A DNA stretch of 36,310 bases. Source: JBPEXY01 sp052031065. GTDB lineage: Bacteria; Pseudomonadota; Gammaproteobacteria; Immundisolibacterales; Immundisolibacteraceae. The translations under genes were made by a program, and so were the position numbers. The stretch is from positions 1 to 36,310 of the forward strand of contig JBPEXY010000309.1 in the NCBI GenBank assembly GCA_052031065.1. The letters are read 5' to 3'. The notes below the pieces were generated by a model. It worked only from the letters and a program-made list of their open reading frames with translations, was not told the DNA's origin and made no database searches. Shown in pieces: positions 15,298-24,226 of this stretch (its first letter is position 1; each line of letters starts with the position of its first letter).

Positions 15298-16683
15298 TTA
15301 TATCTTTTCAGCGCCTTCAACGTCAGACTCACCATCCATAGCGCCGATGCTCAGGCACCAACCCTGCTGCATTCCATCGGCCCGATAACCATCCGCGACT
15401 GCGTGGCCGGGCACCGCTACAATTTGATCAGCAACAGTCAACAGCGGTATCCGTCGCCGCTGGTGGGGAGGCACGCGCCACTGCTGCATCAACTTTTTCA
15501 ACTTCTGGTGGTGGCCGTGCAGCTTGATCACTTCGCCACCGTGGCGATAGGAAATTTTCAACACTTCCCCGGTCTGCCACACCAACCGTTCACCCTGTCG
15601 GCAAGAGCGGGCGAGCAGTACGCCTGCCGACCCCGGCAGCTTTAACGGTGCTCGCAGATCCCACTGGTCGGGCCACTGTCCGTCGGTTTCGTCGCTCTGT
15701 GGTTCGACGGTAAGCAGATCATCATACCGGTAGATCACCCAGCCAGCCCACTGGAACGCGGGTGTTCGATCAGCGCGACTATGGATCATTGACCGCTGTA
15801 ACTGCAGGAGCTGGTTTTCTGTCGGCACTGGATAATTGTTTTCCCTGAGCCAGAACCGCAACAAATTGCGTTGACGGTGTGCAGATAACCTTTGCAAAGC
15901 GCTGCAGCACAGAGCGCTGCCATTTTCATCGCTAACCTGGATCAGGTCCTGCTGCGCCAACTCATCCAGAAGTCCGCTGGCTTCAGCCTGCAATCTACTT
16001 GCCCGTGCCAGAGTTAGATCAAGCCCACGCCATCGGTGACGTAGCGGCGGTAACAGTTGATTGCGCAGGTAATTCCGATCCTGCTCGCAAAGCTCGTTAC
16101 TGGGATCTTCGATCCAGCTGAGCTGATGGCTCCGCGCATACCGCTCCAACGCGTCACGATCAATTTCGAGCAATGGACGGAACAGAGCAAAACCGTGGTG
16201 TCTGGAATAGTCGCCCATTCCGGCCGTACCGCGTATGCCCCCACCCCTGAACAGCTGCAGCAGCAGGGTTTCGCTCTGGTCATTAAGGTGGTGTGCGGTA
16301 ACTAGCAGATCATCCGGCGCCATCTCCTCGGCGATCAACCGATAACGCTCTCTGCGCGCAGACGCCTCAAGATTGGCCCTCCGCAGCACTCCCGGTACGA
16401 CTTTTCTGGTGACTAGCGGTACGCCATAACCCGCTGCGACCTCACCGCAATGGGCTGCCCAATGAACTGATTCGGGATGAATCGAATGGTCAACATGGAT
16501 CGCCCTGATTGTGCCCTGCAACCAGGCTGGCCGGCGATTCACCAGCAGATGTAGCAGTACCGTGGAATCCAGACCGCCGCTAAAAGCAACCCAGTAATCG
16601 GCTGACTCGTGTTTGTCATCTAACCGGTCGAGGGCTGCTGAAAACTGCTGCTCCACCAGCGATGGTCGGAATGGCGGGCTCAC
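15298..16683 (-). CDS. tilS: tRNA(Ile)-lysidine synthase
   Basis: The 461-aa product modifies C34 of the minor tRNA-Ile (CAU) to lysidine using ATP and lysine, which changes both charging and decoding. The PP-loop ATP site SGGLDS is at residues 35-40. Further family marks are VDHSIHPES, ARRERYRLI and TAHHLNDQSETLLLQLFRGG. A C-terminal TilS substrate-binding domain follows and includes VWQTGEVLKISYRHGGEVI. The start is GTG, with AAGGG about 9 nt upstream. It lies 39 nt after accA; E. coli keeps accA and tilS close as well. Confidence 0.96.
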   Translation of the reverse strand: MSPPFRPSLVEQQFSAALDRLDDKHESADYWVAFSGGLDSTVLLHLLVNRRPAWLQGTIRAIHVDHSIHPESVHWAAHCGEVAAGYGVPLVTRKVVPGVLRRANLEASARRERYRLIAEEMAPDDLLVTAHHLNDQSETLLLQLFRGGGIRGTAGMGDYSRHHGFALFRPLLEIDRDALERYARSHQLSWIEDPSNELCEQDRNYLRNQLLPPLRHRWRGLDLTLARASRLQAEASGLLDELAQQDLIQVSDENGSALCCSALQRLSAHRQRNLLRFWLRENNYPVPTENQLLQLQRSMIHSRADRTPAFQWAGWVIYRYDDLLTVEPQSDETDGQWPDQWDLRAPLKLPGSAGVLLARSCRQGERLVWQTGEVLKISYRHGGEVIKLHGHHQKLKKLMQQWRVPPHQRRRIPLLTVADQIVAVPGHAVADGYRADGMQQGWCLSIGAMDGESDVEGAEKI

Positions 16684-16722
16684 CTGGTGAACCCTTTTGG
16701 CATCCGCCCAGGGGCACCTGGA

Positions 16723-17688
16723 TCAGGCTTCAGATTCCTCATAAACACCGTAACCGGCCAGCCGTTCGCTGCGCCTGCGCAACAGGGTTTCGGTCTCAAT
16801 CTCCTGCAGGTCACCCAGCGTTGTGGTGAGGTGGGCTTTAATGGTGGCTGCCATTTGCAGCGGGTCGCGGTGGGCACCACCCGCCGGCTCCTCCAGCATC
16901 GCATCAATCAGCCCCAGCTCCAGTAACCGCGGCGCGGTTATACCCATCGCCTGCGCGGCAAGATCGGCTTTATCGTTACTACCCCAGAGAATCGCCGCAC
17001 ATCCTTCCGGCGAAATTACCGAATAGGTGCTGTACTGCAGCATGGCAACATGGTCACCCACACCAATGGCGAGCGCACCGCCGGAACCCCCTTCGCCGAT
17101 GACCAGGCAGATAACCGGTACTTTAAGCTGAGCCATAAGGTAGAGGTTCTCAGCTATGGCAGCGCTCTGCCCACGCTCCTCGGCATCGATTCCAGGGTAG
17201 GCGCCGGGCGTGTCTATAAGGGTAATCACCGGCAGACCGAAACGATCCGCCTGTTGCATCAACCGTTTGGCTTTACGGTACCCCTCCGGCTTGGGCATGC
17301 CAAAGTTACGTGCCACTTTCTCTGTGGTGGTACGCCCTTTCTGCTGTCCAATGACCATCACTGGCGTTCCGTTCAGTCGCGCCAGCCCGCCAACAATCGC
17401 GGCATCATCAGCAAACATTCTGTCGCCGTGCAGCTCCTGAAAACCGGTGAAAATCTCTCCGATATAGTCGAGGGCATAAGGGCGTTCGGGGTGACGTGCC
17501 AGTTGTGAAACCTGAACCGGCGTCAGCCTGGAGAACACCGATTCGGTCATCGCTGCGCACTTGCCTTTCAGCCGTTCAATCTCTTCACTGATATTGACAT
17601 CCTGATCGCTGACCTGGAGTCGCAACTCATCTATACGCGCCTCCATCTCTGCTATGGGCTGTTCAAAATCGAGGAAGTTCATCGCCAT
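16723..17688 (-). CDS. accA: Acetyl-CoA carboxylase carboxyltransferase subunit alpha
   Basis: The 321-aa product is the alpha half of the AccAD carboxyltransferase, which moves the carboxyl group from biotin to acetyl-CoA in the first committed step of fatty acid synthesis. Conserved stretches include GRTTTEKVARNFGMPKPEGY, IDTPGAYPG and GEGGSGGALAIGVGD, and the length matches E. coli (319 aa). The ATG at 17688 has AAGG about 7 nt upstream; a second ATG two codons on is possible. It follows dnaE after a 130-nt gap, the usual gammaproteobacterial dnaE-accA order. The gap may carry an extra promoter, but I see no strong one. Confidence 0.98.
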   Translation of the reverse strand: MAMNFLDFEQPIAEMEARIDELRLQVSDQDVNISEEIERLKGKCAAMTESVFSRLTPVQVSQLARHPERPYALDYIGEIFTGFQELHGDRMFADDAAIVGGLARLNGTPVMVIGQQKGRTTTEKVARNFGMPKPEGYRKAKRLMQQADRFGLPVITLIDTPGAYPGIDAEERGQSAAIAENLYLMAQLKVPVICLVIGEGGSGGALAIGVGDHVAMLQYSTYSVISPEGCAAILWGSNDKADLAAQAMGITAPRLLELGLIDAMLEEPAGGAHRDPLQMAATIKAHLTTTLGDLQEIETETLLRRRSERLAGYGVYEESEA

Positions 17689-17818
17689 CTGGTTACCTTA
17701 AAACAAGCAGGAGTTGATAATCGGAAATTGACATCGTTTTGACCACCACTTATTGGCGCCGGGTATTGGCACCGTAAAGCGGTCACGGGCTATTCTAACC
17801 CGAGCTAACCGACGCCGC

Positions 17819-20800
17819 TCAGCGATACTCCATCTCACAGGATGCTACGCCGGTGCAGTTTTTGATACGCGCTAACAGCTCTTCGGTGGGGTGAACCTGC
17901 CACTCTTCAGCCACCGGCAGGTTCACCGAGCCGACAGAATTTCGATAAGTGAGCCTGAGCCTGCAGTGGCCACCCCGAAACGGCTCGATCACCTTGACCA
18001 GATCCCCCACAGGCAACAGTTGGTCGCGAGGATTCTGCAGATGAATACAGAGGGAACGAGCATAATGTTCCCGCGCGTGATTTATGTCCAGTGCATCCTC
18101 GGCAATAATTTTGTAACCGCCATTGAAGTCGTCTTCTTCGACGCTCCCTTCGATAATCACCACCTTGTCCTTAACCAGCAGATCACGACATTTATCGAGC
18201 AAGCGCTCGTAAATGGTGACATCGACCCGCGCAGTACGGTCATCCAGGGTCACAAAGGTGGTTCGCCGCCCGCGCGAAAGAGTCCGCACCTGGGTAACTA
18301 AACCGGCAACACGGACCATCGATCTGCCGGAACGTTTACCTAGCTCACCGAGCCGACAGGGGACGAACTGTTCGAGCTCCTGCTCATAGGTATCTATCGG
18401 ATGACCGGTCAGGTAAAGACCCAGAGATTCGCGCTCCGCCTGCAACTGATCACGCGGGTTCCAGGGTTTGGCCGTGATCAGATCCTGTTCCAGCTGGTCG
18501 GAAACAATCTCACCAAAGAGATCACTCTGGCCGCTCTCCTGGTTACGCGCTCCCTGTTCTGCGCTCTCGAGCGCCAGGGTCAGCGATGCCAGCAGGGAGG
18601 CGCGGTTATCACTCAGACTGGTCAGAGAACCGGAGCGAATAAACGCCTCATGGGTGCGCCGATTAACCTTACGCAAATCAACCCGCCGACAGAACTCAAA
18701 CAGATCCTGATAGGCGCCGTTTTGCTGCCGCTCAGCCAGCACCGCTTCCACCGCCGCCTGGCCCACCCCTTTGATTGCACCAAGGCCGTAGCGAATGGTC
18801 CGTTCACCGTCCACCGAGAAACGATACTCGCTGAAGTTGATATCAGGCGGTAGTACCTCAAGGTCAAGCCGACGGCAATCCTCAATGAGGGTGACAATTT
18901 TGTCGGTGTTGTCCATGTCAGCCGACAATACCGCCGCCATGAACGCCGCCGGAAAATGGTGTTTGAGCCAGGCAGTCTGGTAAGAAACCAGCGCGTAGGC
19001 GGCAGAATGCGATTTATTAAATCCATAACCGGCAAATTTCTCGATGAGATCGAAAATCTCTCCGGAACGGCGTTCGCTGACCCCGTTTTCTGCAGCACCT
19101 TCAACAAAAGTTGCGCGCTGCTTGGCCATCTCTTCCGGCTTTTTCTTACCCATCGCCCTGCGCAGCAGGTCTGCACCGCCGAGGGTGTAACCAGCAAGAA
19201 CCTGGGCGATTTGCATCACCTGTTCCTGATAGAGAATAACGCCATAGGTTGCTTTCAGCGTCGGTTCAAGCCGCGGTTCGAGGTAGTCTGCGGCGGCTCG
19301 ACCATGCTTGCGATTAATAAAGTCATCGACCATACCGGACTGCAGCGGGCCGGGCCGAAACAGCGCCACAAGGGCGACAATATCGTCAAAGCAGTCAGGC
19401 TTCAGTCGTCGAATCAAATCCTGCATACCGCGCGATTCAAGCTGGAAGATGGCGGTGGTTTCTCCGCTTTGCAACATTTTGTAGACCGCCGCGTCATCCA
19501 GCGGGATGCGCTCAATATCGAGGTCAGCCCACTCCTGGTGGGTGGTGCGAATAATTTCCACCGCCTGATCGACAATAGTCAGCGTTCGCAGGCCGAGAAA
19601 GTCGAATTTGACCAGACCGATCGACTCCACGTCATCCTTGTCCAGCTGGGTCACCTGACTGTCGCCGCCCGGCTCACTGTAAAGCGGCGTAAAGTCGGTC
19701 AGCGGTGATGGCGCAATGACCACGCCGCCGGCATGTTTGCCGGCATTGCGTACCAACCCTTCGAGAAACCTGCCCAGGTCGAGCAGGGTTTTGACCTCCT
19801 CTTCCTGCTCGTAACGCTCCCGGAGCTGCGCTTCCTGCTCCAGCGCTTTATCAAGGGTGATCCCCAGGTCCATCGGGATCAGCTTGGCCAGGGTGTCGAC
19901 AAATCCGTAAGGGTGGCCGAGAACCCGCCCCGCATCGCGGACCACCGCCTTGGCGGCCATCGTGCCGTAAGTGATGATCTGCGACACTCGATCACGACCG
20001 TAGCGCTCGGCCACATAGTCGATCACCCGGTCCCGACCATCCATGCAAAAATCGATATCGAAATCGGGCAGAGAGACGCGTTCCGGATTCAGAAACCGCT
20101 CAAACAGCAGTTCATACTCCAACGGGTCAAGCCGGGTAATACCAAGCACAAAAGCCACCAGGGAACCGGCGCCGGACCCGCGACCTGGACCAACCGGCAC
20201 CCCGTTTTGCCGTGCCCACTGGATAAAGTCGGCGACGATCAGAAAGTAACCGGGAAAGCCCATGCCGATGATGACATTCAGCTCACGCTCGAGTCGTTGC
20301 TGGTATTCCTGCTCGGGAATATGCTCTGGCCGCTGACCCTGTAAATAGTCTCTGAGCAAAGCCGTTGAACGCTCGCGCAGATGATCCGCTTCGGTAACCC
20401 CGTTTTGGGTTGCACCGGGTAGCGGAAAACTAGGTAGAAAATTCTCACCCAGAGTCACCGGCAAGCTGCAACGACGAGCAATCTCTACACTGTTTTCCAA
20501 CGCTTCTGGCAGGTCGCGAAACAGGGTCTGCATTTCATCGGTACTGCGCAGATATTGCTGGTCGCTGTAATCACGGGGACGCCGGCTGTCGTTGAGTATG
20601 CGTCCATGATGGATACAGACCCGAGCTTCATGACCTTCAAAATGATCCGCCTCAAGAAAACGCACATCATTGGTCGCCACCACCGGCATGCCGGTTGCCG
20701 CTGCAAGTTTTACTGAGCCGGCGACAACCGCTTCGTCAGCCTCGCGACCGGTACGCTGAAGCTCCAGATAGTAATTACTGCCAAACAGGGCTCGCCAACG

Positions 20801-21265
20801 TTGCGATGCCTGTTCGGCACTATCCAGGTCACCAGCCGCTAATGCCTTGCCCACATCTCCCCTGGCCGCACCAGAGAGAGCGATCAGCCCGTCCGTACAC
20901 CCCTCAAACCACTGCTGTTGAACCGACGCGATCCCCTGGTGCTGACCGTGAAGATACCCGCGACTGATCAGACTGCTCAGGTTCAGATACCCCTGGCGGT
21001 TCTGGCATAACAACAGTATTCGTGATTCTTCGGAACCATCCCGTACCACCAGGTCGGCACCGATAATCGGCTTGATCCCGGCTTTTATCGCTGCGCGATA
21101 GAATTTCACCAGGGCAAACAGGTTGTTGAAATCGGTCAGCGCGATAGCCGGCATACCCAATTCGGAAACCTTTTTCATCAACGCGGGAATACGCACCACG
21201 CTGTCGACCATGGAATATTCGGTGTGCAGATTTAGATGAACAAAGTTTTGGCCAGCAGCAGTCAT
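17819..21265 (-). CDS. dnaE: DNA polymerase III alpha subunit
   Basis: The 1148-aa product is the replicative polymerase. It has an N-terminal PHP domain (VHLNLHTEYSMVDS). Taking the ATG at 21265 as start, the three catalytic aspartates fall at D401, D403 (PDFDIDF) and D555 (KFDFLGL), the same numbers as in E. coli. A helix-hairpin-helix region (GLGAIKGVGQAAVEAVL) and an OB-fold (VRVAGLVTQVRTL) follow. One codon further upstream is a TTG, which I do not use. No strong ribosome site is visible, but the start lies 10 nt after the rnhB stop, so coupling is likely. Confidence 0.98.
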   Translation of the reverse strand: MTAAGQNFVHLNLHTEYSMVDSVVRIPALMKKVSELGMPAIALTDFNNLFALVKFYRAAIKAGIKPIIGADLVVRDGSEESRILLLCQNRQGYLNLSSLISRGYLHGQHQGIASVQQQWFEGCTDGLIALSGAARGDVGKALAAGDLDSAEQASQRWRALFGSNYYLELQRTGREADEAVVAGSVKLAAATGMPVVATNDVRFLEADHFEGHEARVCIHHGRILNDSRRPRDYSDQQYLRSTDEMQTLFRDLPEALENSVEIARRCSLPVTLGENFLPSFPLPGATQNGVTEADHLRERSTALLRDYLQGQRPEHIPEQEYQQRLERELNVIIGMGFPGYFLIVADFIQWARQNGVPVGPGRGSGAGSLVAFVLGITRLDPLEYELLFERFLNPERVSLPDFDIDFCMDGRDRVIDYVAERYGRDRVSQIITYGTMAAKAVVRDAGRVLGHPYGFVDTLAKLIPMDLGITLDKALEQEAQLRERYEQEEEVKTLLDLGRFLEGLVRNAGKHAGGVVIAPSPLTDFTPLYSEPGGDSQVTQLDKDDVESIGLVKFDFLGLRTLTIVDQAVEIIRTTHQEWADLDIERIPLDDAAVYKMLQSGETTAIFQLESRGMQDLIRRLKPDCFDDIVALVALFRPGPLQSGMVDDFINRKHGRAAADYLEPRLEPTLKATYGVILYQEQVMQIAQVLAGYTLGGADLLRRAMGKKKPEEMAKQRATFVEGAAENGVSERRSGEIFDLIEKFAGYGFNKSHSAAYALVSYQTAWLKHHFPAAFMAAVLSADMDNTDKIVTLIEDCRRLDLEVLPPDINFSEYRFSVDGERTIRYGLGAIKGVGQAAVEAVLAERQQNGAYQDLFEFCRRVDLRKVNRRTHEAFIRSGSLTSLSDNRASLLASLTLALESAEQGARNQESGQSDLFGEIVSDQLEQDLITAKPWNPRDQLQAERESLGLYLTGHPIDTYEQELEQFVPCRLGELGKRSGRSMVRVAGLVTQVRTLSRGRRTTFVTLDDRTARVDVTIYERLLDKCRDLLVKDKVVIIEGSVEEDDFNGGYKIIAEDALDINHAREHYARSLCIHLQNPRDQLLPVGDLVKVIEPFRGGHCRLRLTYRNSVGSVNLPVAEEWQVHPTEELLARIKNCTGVASCEMEYR

Positions 21266-21275
21266 CAACAGACAG

Positions 21276-21884
21276 TCATTCCGATCGCTTCAGAATACGC
21301 TGCACCGGAGCATAGCTGCGCCGGTGATGCGGGGTGACACCATGCGCCTGCAGTGCTGCAATATGGACACGGGTTGGATAACCTTTGTGGCCCGCAAATC
21401 CATAGGCGGGATAGACGGCGGCTAACTCCTCCATTTCCCGGTCACGCGCCTGTTTGGCAATGATCGAAGCAGCGCTAATGGCCGGTTCGGTCTGGTCACC
21501 TTTAACGATCGCCCGCCCATGAGTCAAATTTTCCGGCACCCGGTTACCGTCAATCAACACTTCCGCCACCGGTAGTGTCAGGCCAGCCACAGCCCGCTCC
21601 ATCGCCAGCATGGTTGCCCAGAGGATATTGAGACGGTCGATCTCTTCAACTTCGGCACGACCGACAGACACCGACAATGCGGTTTTAAAAATCTCGGCTT
21701 CCAACCGTTTGCGCTGGGGCGCTGATAGTTTTTTGGAGTCTGCAAGCCCATCAACCGGCTGTTGGGGGTCCAGTACCACCGCCGCTGCAATTACCGGCCC
21801 CGCGAGAGGACCGCGACCAGCCTCGTCGACGCCGGCAACAAGTCCCTGAGCTACGCTCGCCAACTTGTTCAACGCCCTAGCCAT
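21276..21884 (-). CDS. rnhB: Ribonuclease HII
   Basis: The 202-aa product removes ribonucleotides embedded in DNA and RNA from RNA-DNA hybrids. The four metal-binding acids of RNase HII are present: D20-E21 in GVDEAGRGPLAGP, D112 in LIDGN, and D130 in KGDQTEPAISAASIIAK. The length is typical (E. coli 198 aa). The gene overlaps the end of lpxB by 16 nt and lies just before dnaE, the usual lpxB-rnhB-dnaE order. Confidence 0.97.
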   Translation of the reverse strand: MARALNKLASVAQGLVAGVDEAGRGPLAGPVIAAAVVLDPQQPVDGLADSKKLSAPQRKRLEAEIFKTALSVSVGRAEVEEIDRLNILWATMLAMERAVAGLTLPVAEVLIDGNRVPENLTHGRAIVKGDQTEPAISAASIIAKQARDREMEELAAVYPAYGFAGHKGYPTRVHIAALQAHGVTPHHRRSYAPVQRILKRSE

Positions 21885-23017
21885 TGCAGCAGTGCTTCAG
21901 CCGGTGAGATCTCTCCGCGCAGCTGTTCACGCAGCTCATGAAACCGCTTCAGTCGGCGTTTCCGTTCTGCCGTATCTTCAAACCAGCGATCTATCTCCGC
22001 CACAATGTTCGCGGAGGTCGCTTCATGCTGAATCAGCTCCGGCACCAGAGGTTCATTAGCGAGTAGATTAGGCAGCGCTATCCACCTGCCGTAGAACATT
22101 TTTTTCAATATCCGGTAGCTCACCTCAGCAAGCTTGTGCGCGACAACCATTGGCCGGCCAATCATCATCGCTTCCAGAGTCGCAGTGCCCGACGCCTGAA
22201 GGACCAGATCGGCGGCAGCCATCGCCTCACGCGACTGGCCGTCGAGCAGAGTCACCGGCAGCGCCGCTCCCTGCTGGTGTAGCAGCTGTTCGATGTAGTC
22301 ACGCGCCGCCTGGTTGATCAAGGGAACAACAAAATGGGTGTTGTGCTGGTGATTGAGCTGCTGTGCAACCTCAATAAATAGCGGCATCAGCCGCCGGTAC
22401 TCATTTTTTCGGCTACCGGGAAGCAGAGCAATAACCCGCTGTTGCGGACCAAATCCGAGCCGCTGTTTCGCCACGCCCGGGTCTGGCTGCCAATCGATCT
22501 GCTGGTAGATTGGATGACCGACGAATCGGCTGGGAATATCCGACTGCTGATAAAAAGCCGACTCGAAAGGAAACAGCGTGAGCACGCCATCCACCGCTTC
22601 ACGAATCAACTTTAGACGGCCGCGGCGCCAGGCCCAAACCGACGGGCTAACATAATGGAAGCTGGGCACGCCAGCTGCCTTTAACCCCCGCTCCAAGCGC
22701 AGATTGAAATCAGGCGCATCGATACCGACAAAAAGATCAGGCTGATTTTGCCGGTAGTAGTGAAAAAGTTTGCGCCGCATCCGCAAAAGTTCTGGCAGGC
22801 GACCGAGTGGTTCAACCAGCCCCATCACCGCCAACCGCTCCGCCGAATAGAGCGGCTTGCATCCTGCCGCCTCCATCAATGGGCCAGCAACACCACTGAT
22901 TTCGAGCTGTCTGCCGCCGGCTTTTAGCTGCTCAATCAGTGCCGCACCGAGCATATCCCCGGAAGCCTCCCCGGCTACCAGGGCGATTTTCAACGGTGGG
23001 TCAGCGGACGATGCCAC
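21869..23017 (-). CDS. lpxB: Lipid-A-disaccharide synthase
   Basis: The enzyme joins UDP-2,3-diacylglucosamine and lipid X into the lipid A disaccharide at the inner membrane. The start of the protein, KIALVAGEASGDMLGAALI, and the GIDAPDFN and LPGSRKNEYRRLMP motifs are typical. The frame is open to a TTG at 23053, but a GTG at 23017 gives a 382-aa protein, the same length as E. coli LpxB, with nine residues before the first strand; I prefer it although its ribosome site is weak. The gene overlaps lpxA by 17 nt and rnhB by 16 nt, which points to translational coupling. Confidence 0.95.
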   Translation of the reverse strand: MASSADPPLKIALVAGEASGDMLGAALIEQLKAGGRQLEISGVAGPLMEAAGCKPLYSAERLAVMGLVEPLGRLPELLRMRRKLFHYYRQNQPDLFVGIDAPDFNLRLERGLKAAGVPSFHYVSPSVWAWRRGRLKLIREAVDGVLTLFPFESAFYQQSDIPSRFVGHPIYQQIDWQPDPGVAKQRLGFGPQQRVIALLPGSRKNEYRRLMPLFIEVAQQLNHQHNTHFVVPLINQAARDYIEQLLHQQGAALPVTLLDGQSREAMAAADLVLQASGTATLEAMMIGRPMVVAHKLAEVSYRILKKMFYGRWIALPNLLANEPLVPELIQHEATSANIVAEIDRWFEDTAERKRRLKRFHELREQLRGEISPAEALLQWLGR

Positions 23018-23771
23018 GGCTTGTGGATCTGAGAAACTCTGCCATGGTTGCAACCTGTTCAGATTCAGCGGCTAGCGGCTGAAGCTGCTCCACCGCTTCA
23101 TCCAGTTTCAGGCCGGATCGATAGATAATTTTGTAAGCACGGCGTACCGCCTGCAGGGCATCACCATCAAGCCCGCGACGCTTCAGCCCTTCGATATTAA
23201 TCCCTCGCGCTTCAGCTACGTTACCAGCCACCATCACATAGGGCGGCACATCCTGAACAATGGCCGATCCCATACGACTGAAAACGCCGGCTCCAATCGC
23301 ACAAAACTGATGCACCAGTGTGAACCCACCGAGAATAACCTGATCCGCCAGCTCGACATGCCCGGCCAGTGACGCACCATTAGCAAGGGTGTTGTGATCG
23401 CCCAGCTGGCAGTCATGAGCGATATGTACATAAGCCATGATCCAGTTGTGGCTGCCGATGCGGGTCGCGCCACCTCCGTCTTCAGTTCCCCGATTAATGG
23501 AACAGTACTCACGGATGGTGTTGTGATCACCAATTTCGAGGATCGATTCCTCACCGTGAAACTTTTTATCCTGTGGCACCTCGCCAATTGAACAGAACTG
23601 AAAGATCTGATTGTTTCGGCCAATACGGGTCGGGCCCTTCAGTACCACATGGGAACCGATCACCGAACCGGCACCGATTTCGACCCCATCCCCAATTAGA
23701 GAATAGGCACCAACCTCAACATTCTCATCCAGCCGTGCTCCTTCCGAGACAATAGCCGTGGGGTGGATCAT
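23001..23771 (-). CDS. lpxA: UDP-N-acetylglucosamine O-acyltransferase
   Basis: The 256-aa product performs the first step of lipid A synthesis, moving a 3-hydroxyacyl chain from ACP to UDP-GlcNAc. It is a left-handed beta-helix of hexapeptide repeats with catalytic H119 in HIAHDC (E. coli H125). The residue aligned with the E. coli acyl-length ruler G173 is M167, as in enzymes that use shorter chains. The ATG at 23771 has a near-perfect GGAGGTG ribosome site and overlaps the fabZ stop by 4 nt (ATGA). An in-frame ATG at 23792 lies upstream of that site and is rejected. Confidence 0.97.
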   Translation of the reverse strand: MIHPTAIVSEGARLDENVEVGAYSLIGDGVEIGAGSVIGSHVVLKGPTRIGRNNQIFQFCSIGEVPQDKKFHGEESILEIGDHNTIREYCSINRGTEDGGGATRIGSHNWIMAYVHIAHDCQLGDHNTLANGASLAGHVELADQVILGGFTLVHQFCAIGAGVFSRMGSAIVQDVPPYVMVAGNVAEARGINIEGLKRRGLDGDALQAVRRAYKIIYRSGLKLDEAVEQLQPLAAESEQVATMAEFLRSTSRGIVR

Positions 23772-24226
23772 CCCACCTCCTTCAGGGTGCACATGATTTC
23801 ACAGCTTGCCGCCCGCTCACCATCGACAGTGGCAACCGCACTGAACTGCCACATACCGCGTACCACCCGGTTCAGCTTCACTTCAATGGTGAGCTGGTCG
23901 CCAGGCCGAATCTGTTGGCGAAAACGGGCCTTGTCAATGCCGACAAACAGATAGACATTATGCTCATCTGGCTGGGTGGAATTAGTACGAAACCCGAGGA
24001 TTCCAGCAGCCTGTGCCATCGCCTCCAGAATCAATACGCCTGGCATCACCGGGTAATCGGGAAAATGGCCATTAAAAAATGGCTCATTGATAGAGACATT
24101 TTTTAACGCTACCAGTCGTTCACCTTCTACGCATTCGATCACCCGATCTATCAACAGGAACGGATAACGATGGGGCAGATAATTCATTATCTGACCAATC
24201 TCCATGGCTCCTGGCTGCTCACTCAA
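23768..24226 (-). CDS. fabZ: 3-hydroxyacyl-ACP dehydratase FabZ
   Basis: The product dehydrates 3-hydroxyacyl-ACP in fatty acid elongation and competes with LpxA and LpxD for the same substrates. The hot-dog fold active site is clear: the histidine in NGHFPDYPVMPG (H54) and the glutamate in ILEAMAQ (E68). The start is uncertain. A TTG at 24226 has GGGGAG about 6 nt upstream and gives 152 aa, as in E. coli (151 aa). An ATG at 24205 would give 145 aa, but its AGGAG is only 2 nt away. A farther TTG at 24256 is unlikely. The gene overlaps lpxD by a few bases. Confidence 0.96.
   Translation of the reverse strand: MSEQPGAMEIGQIMNYLPHRYPFLLIDRVIECVEGERLVALKNVSINEPFFNGHFPDYPVMPGVLILEAMAQAAGILGFRTNSTQPDEHNVYLFVGIDKARFRQQIRPGDQLTIEVKLNRVVRGMWQFSAVATVDGERAASCEIMCTLKEVG

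Noticed and set aside
17689..17818. Possible accA promoter in the dnaE-accA gap (TGGTCA, 17 bp, GATTAT on the minus strand)
   Set aside because: Both hexamers match only four of six bases, too weak to call without data.
18956..20344. Long plus-strand frames (203 and 250 codons) opposite dnaE
   Set aside because: They are antisense to a certain dnaE with all catalytic residues and have no recognisable domains.
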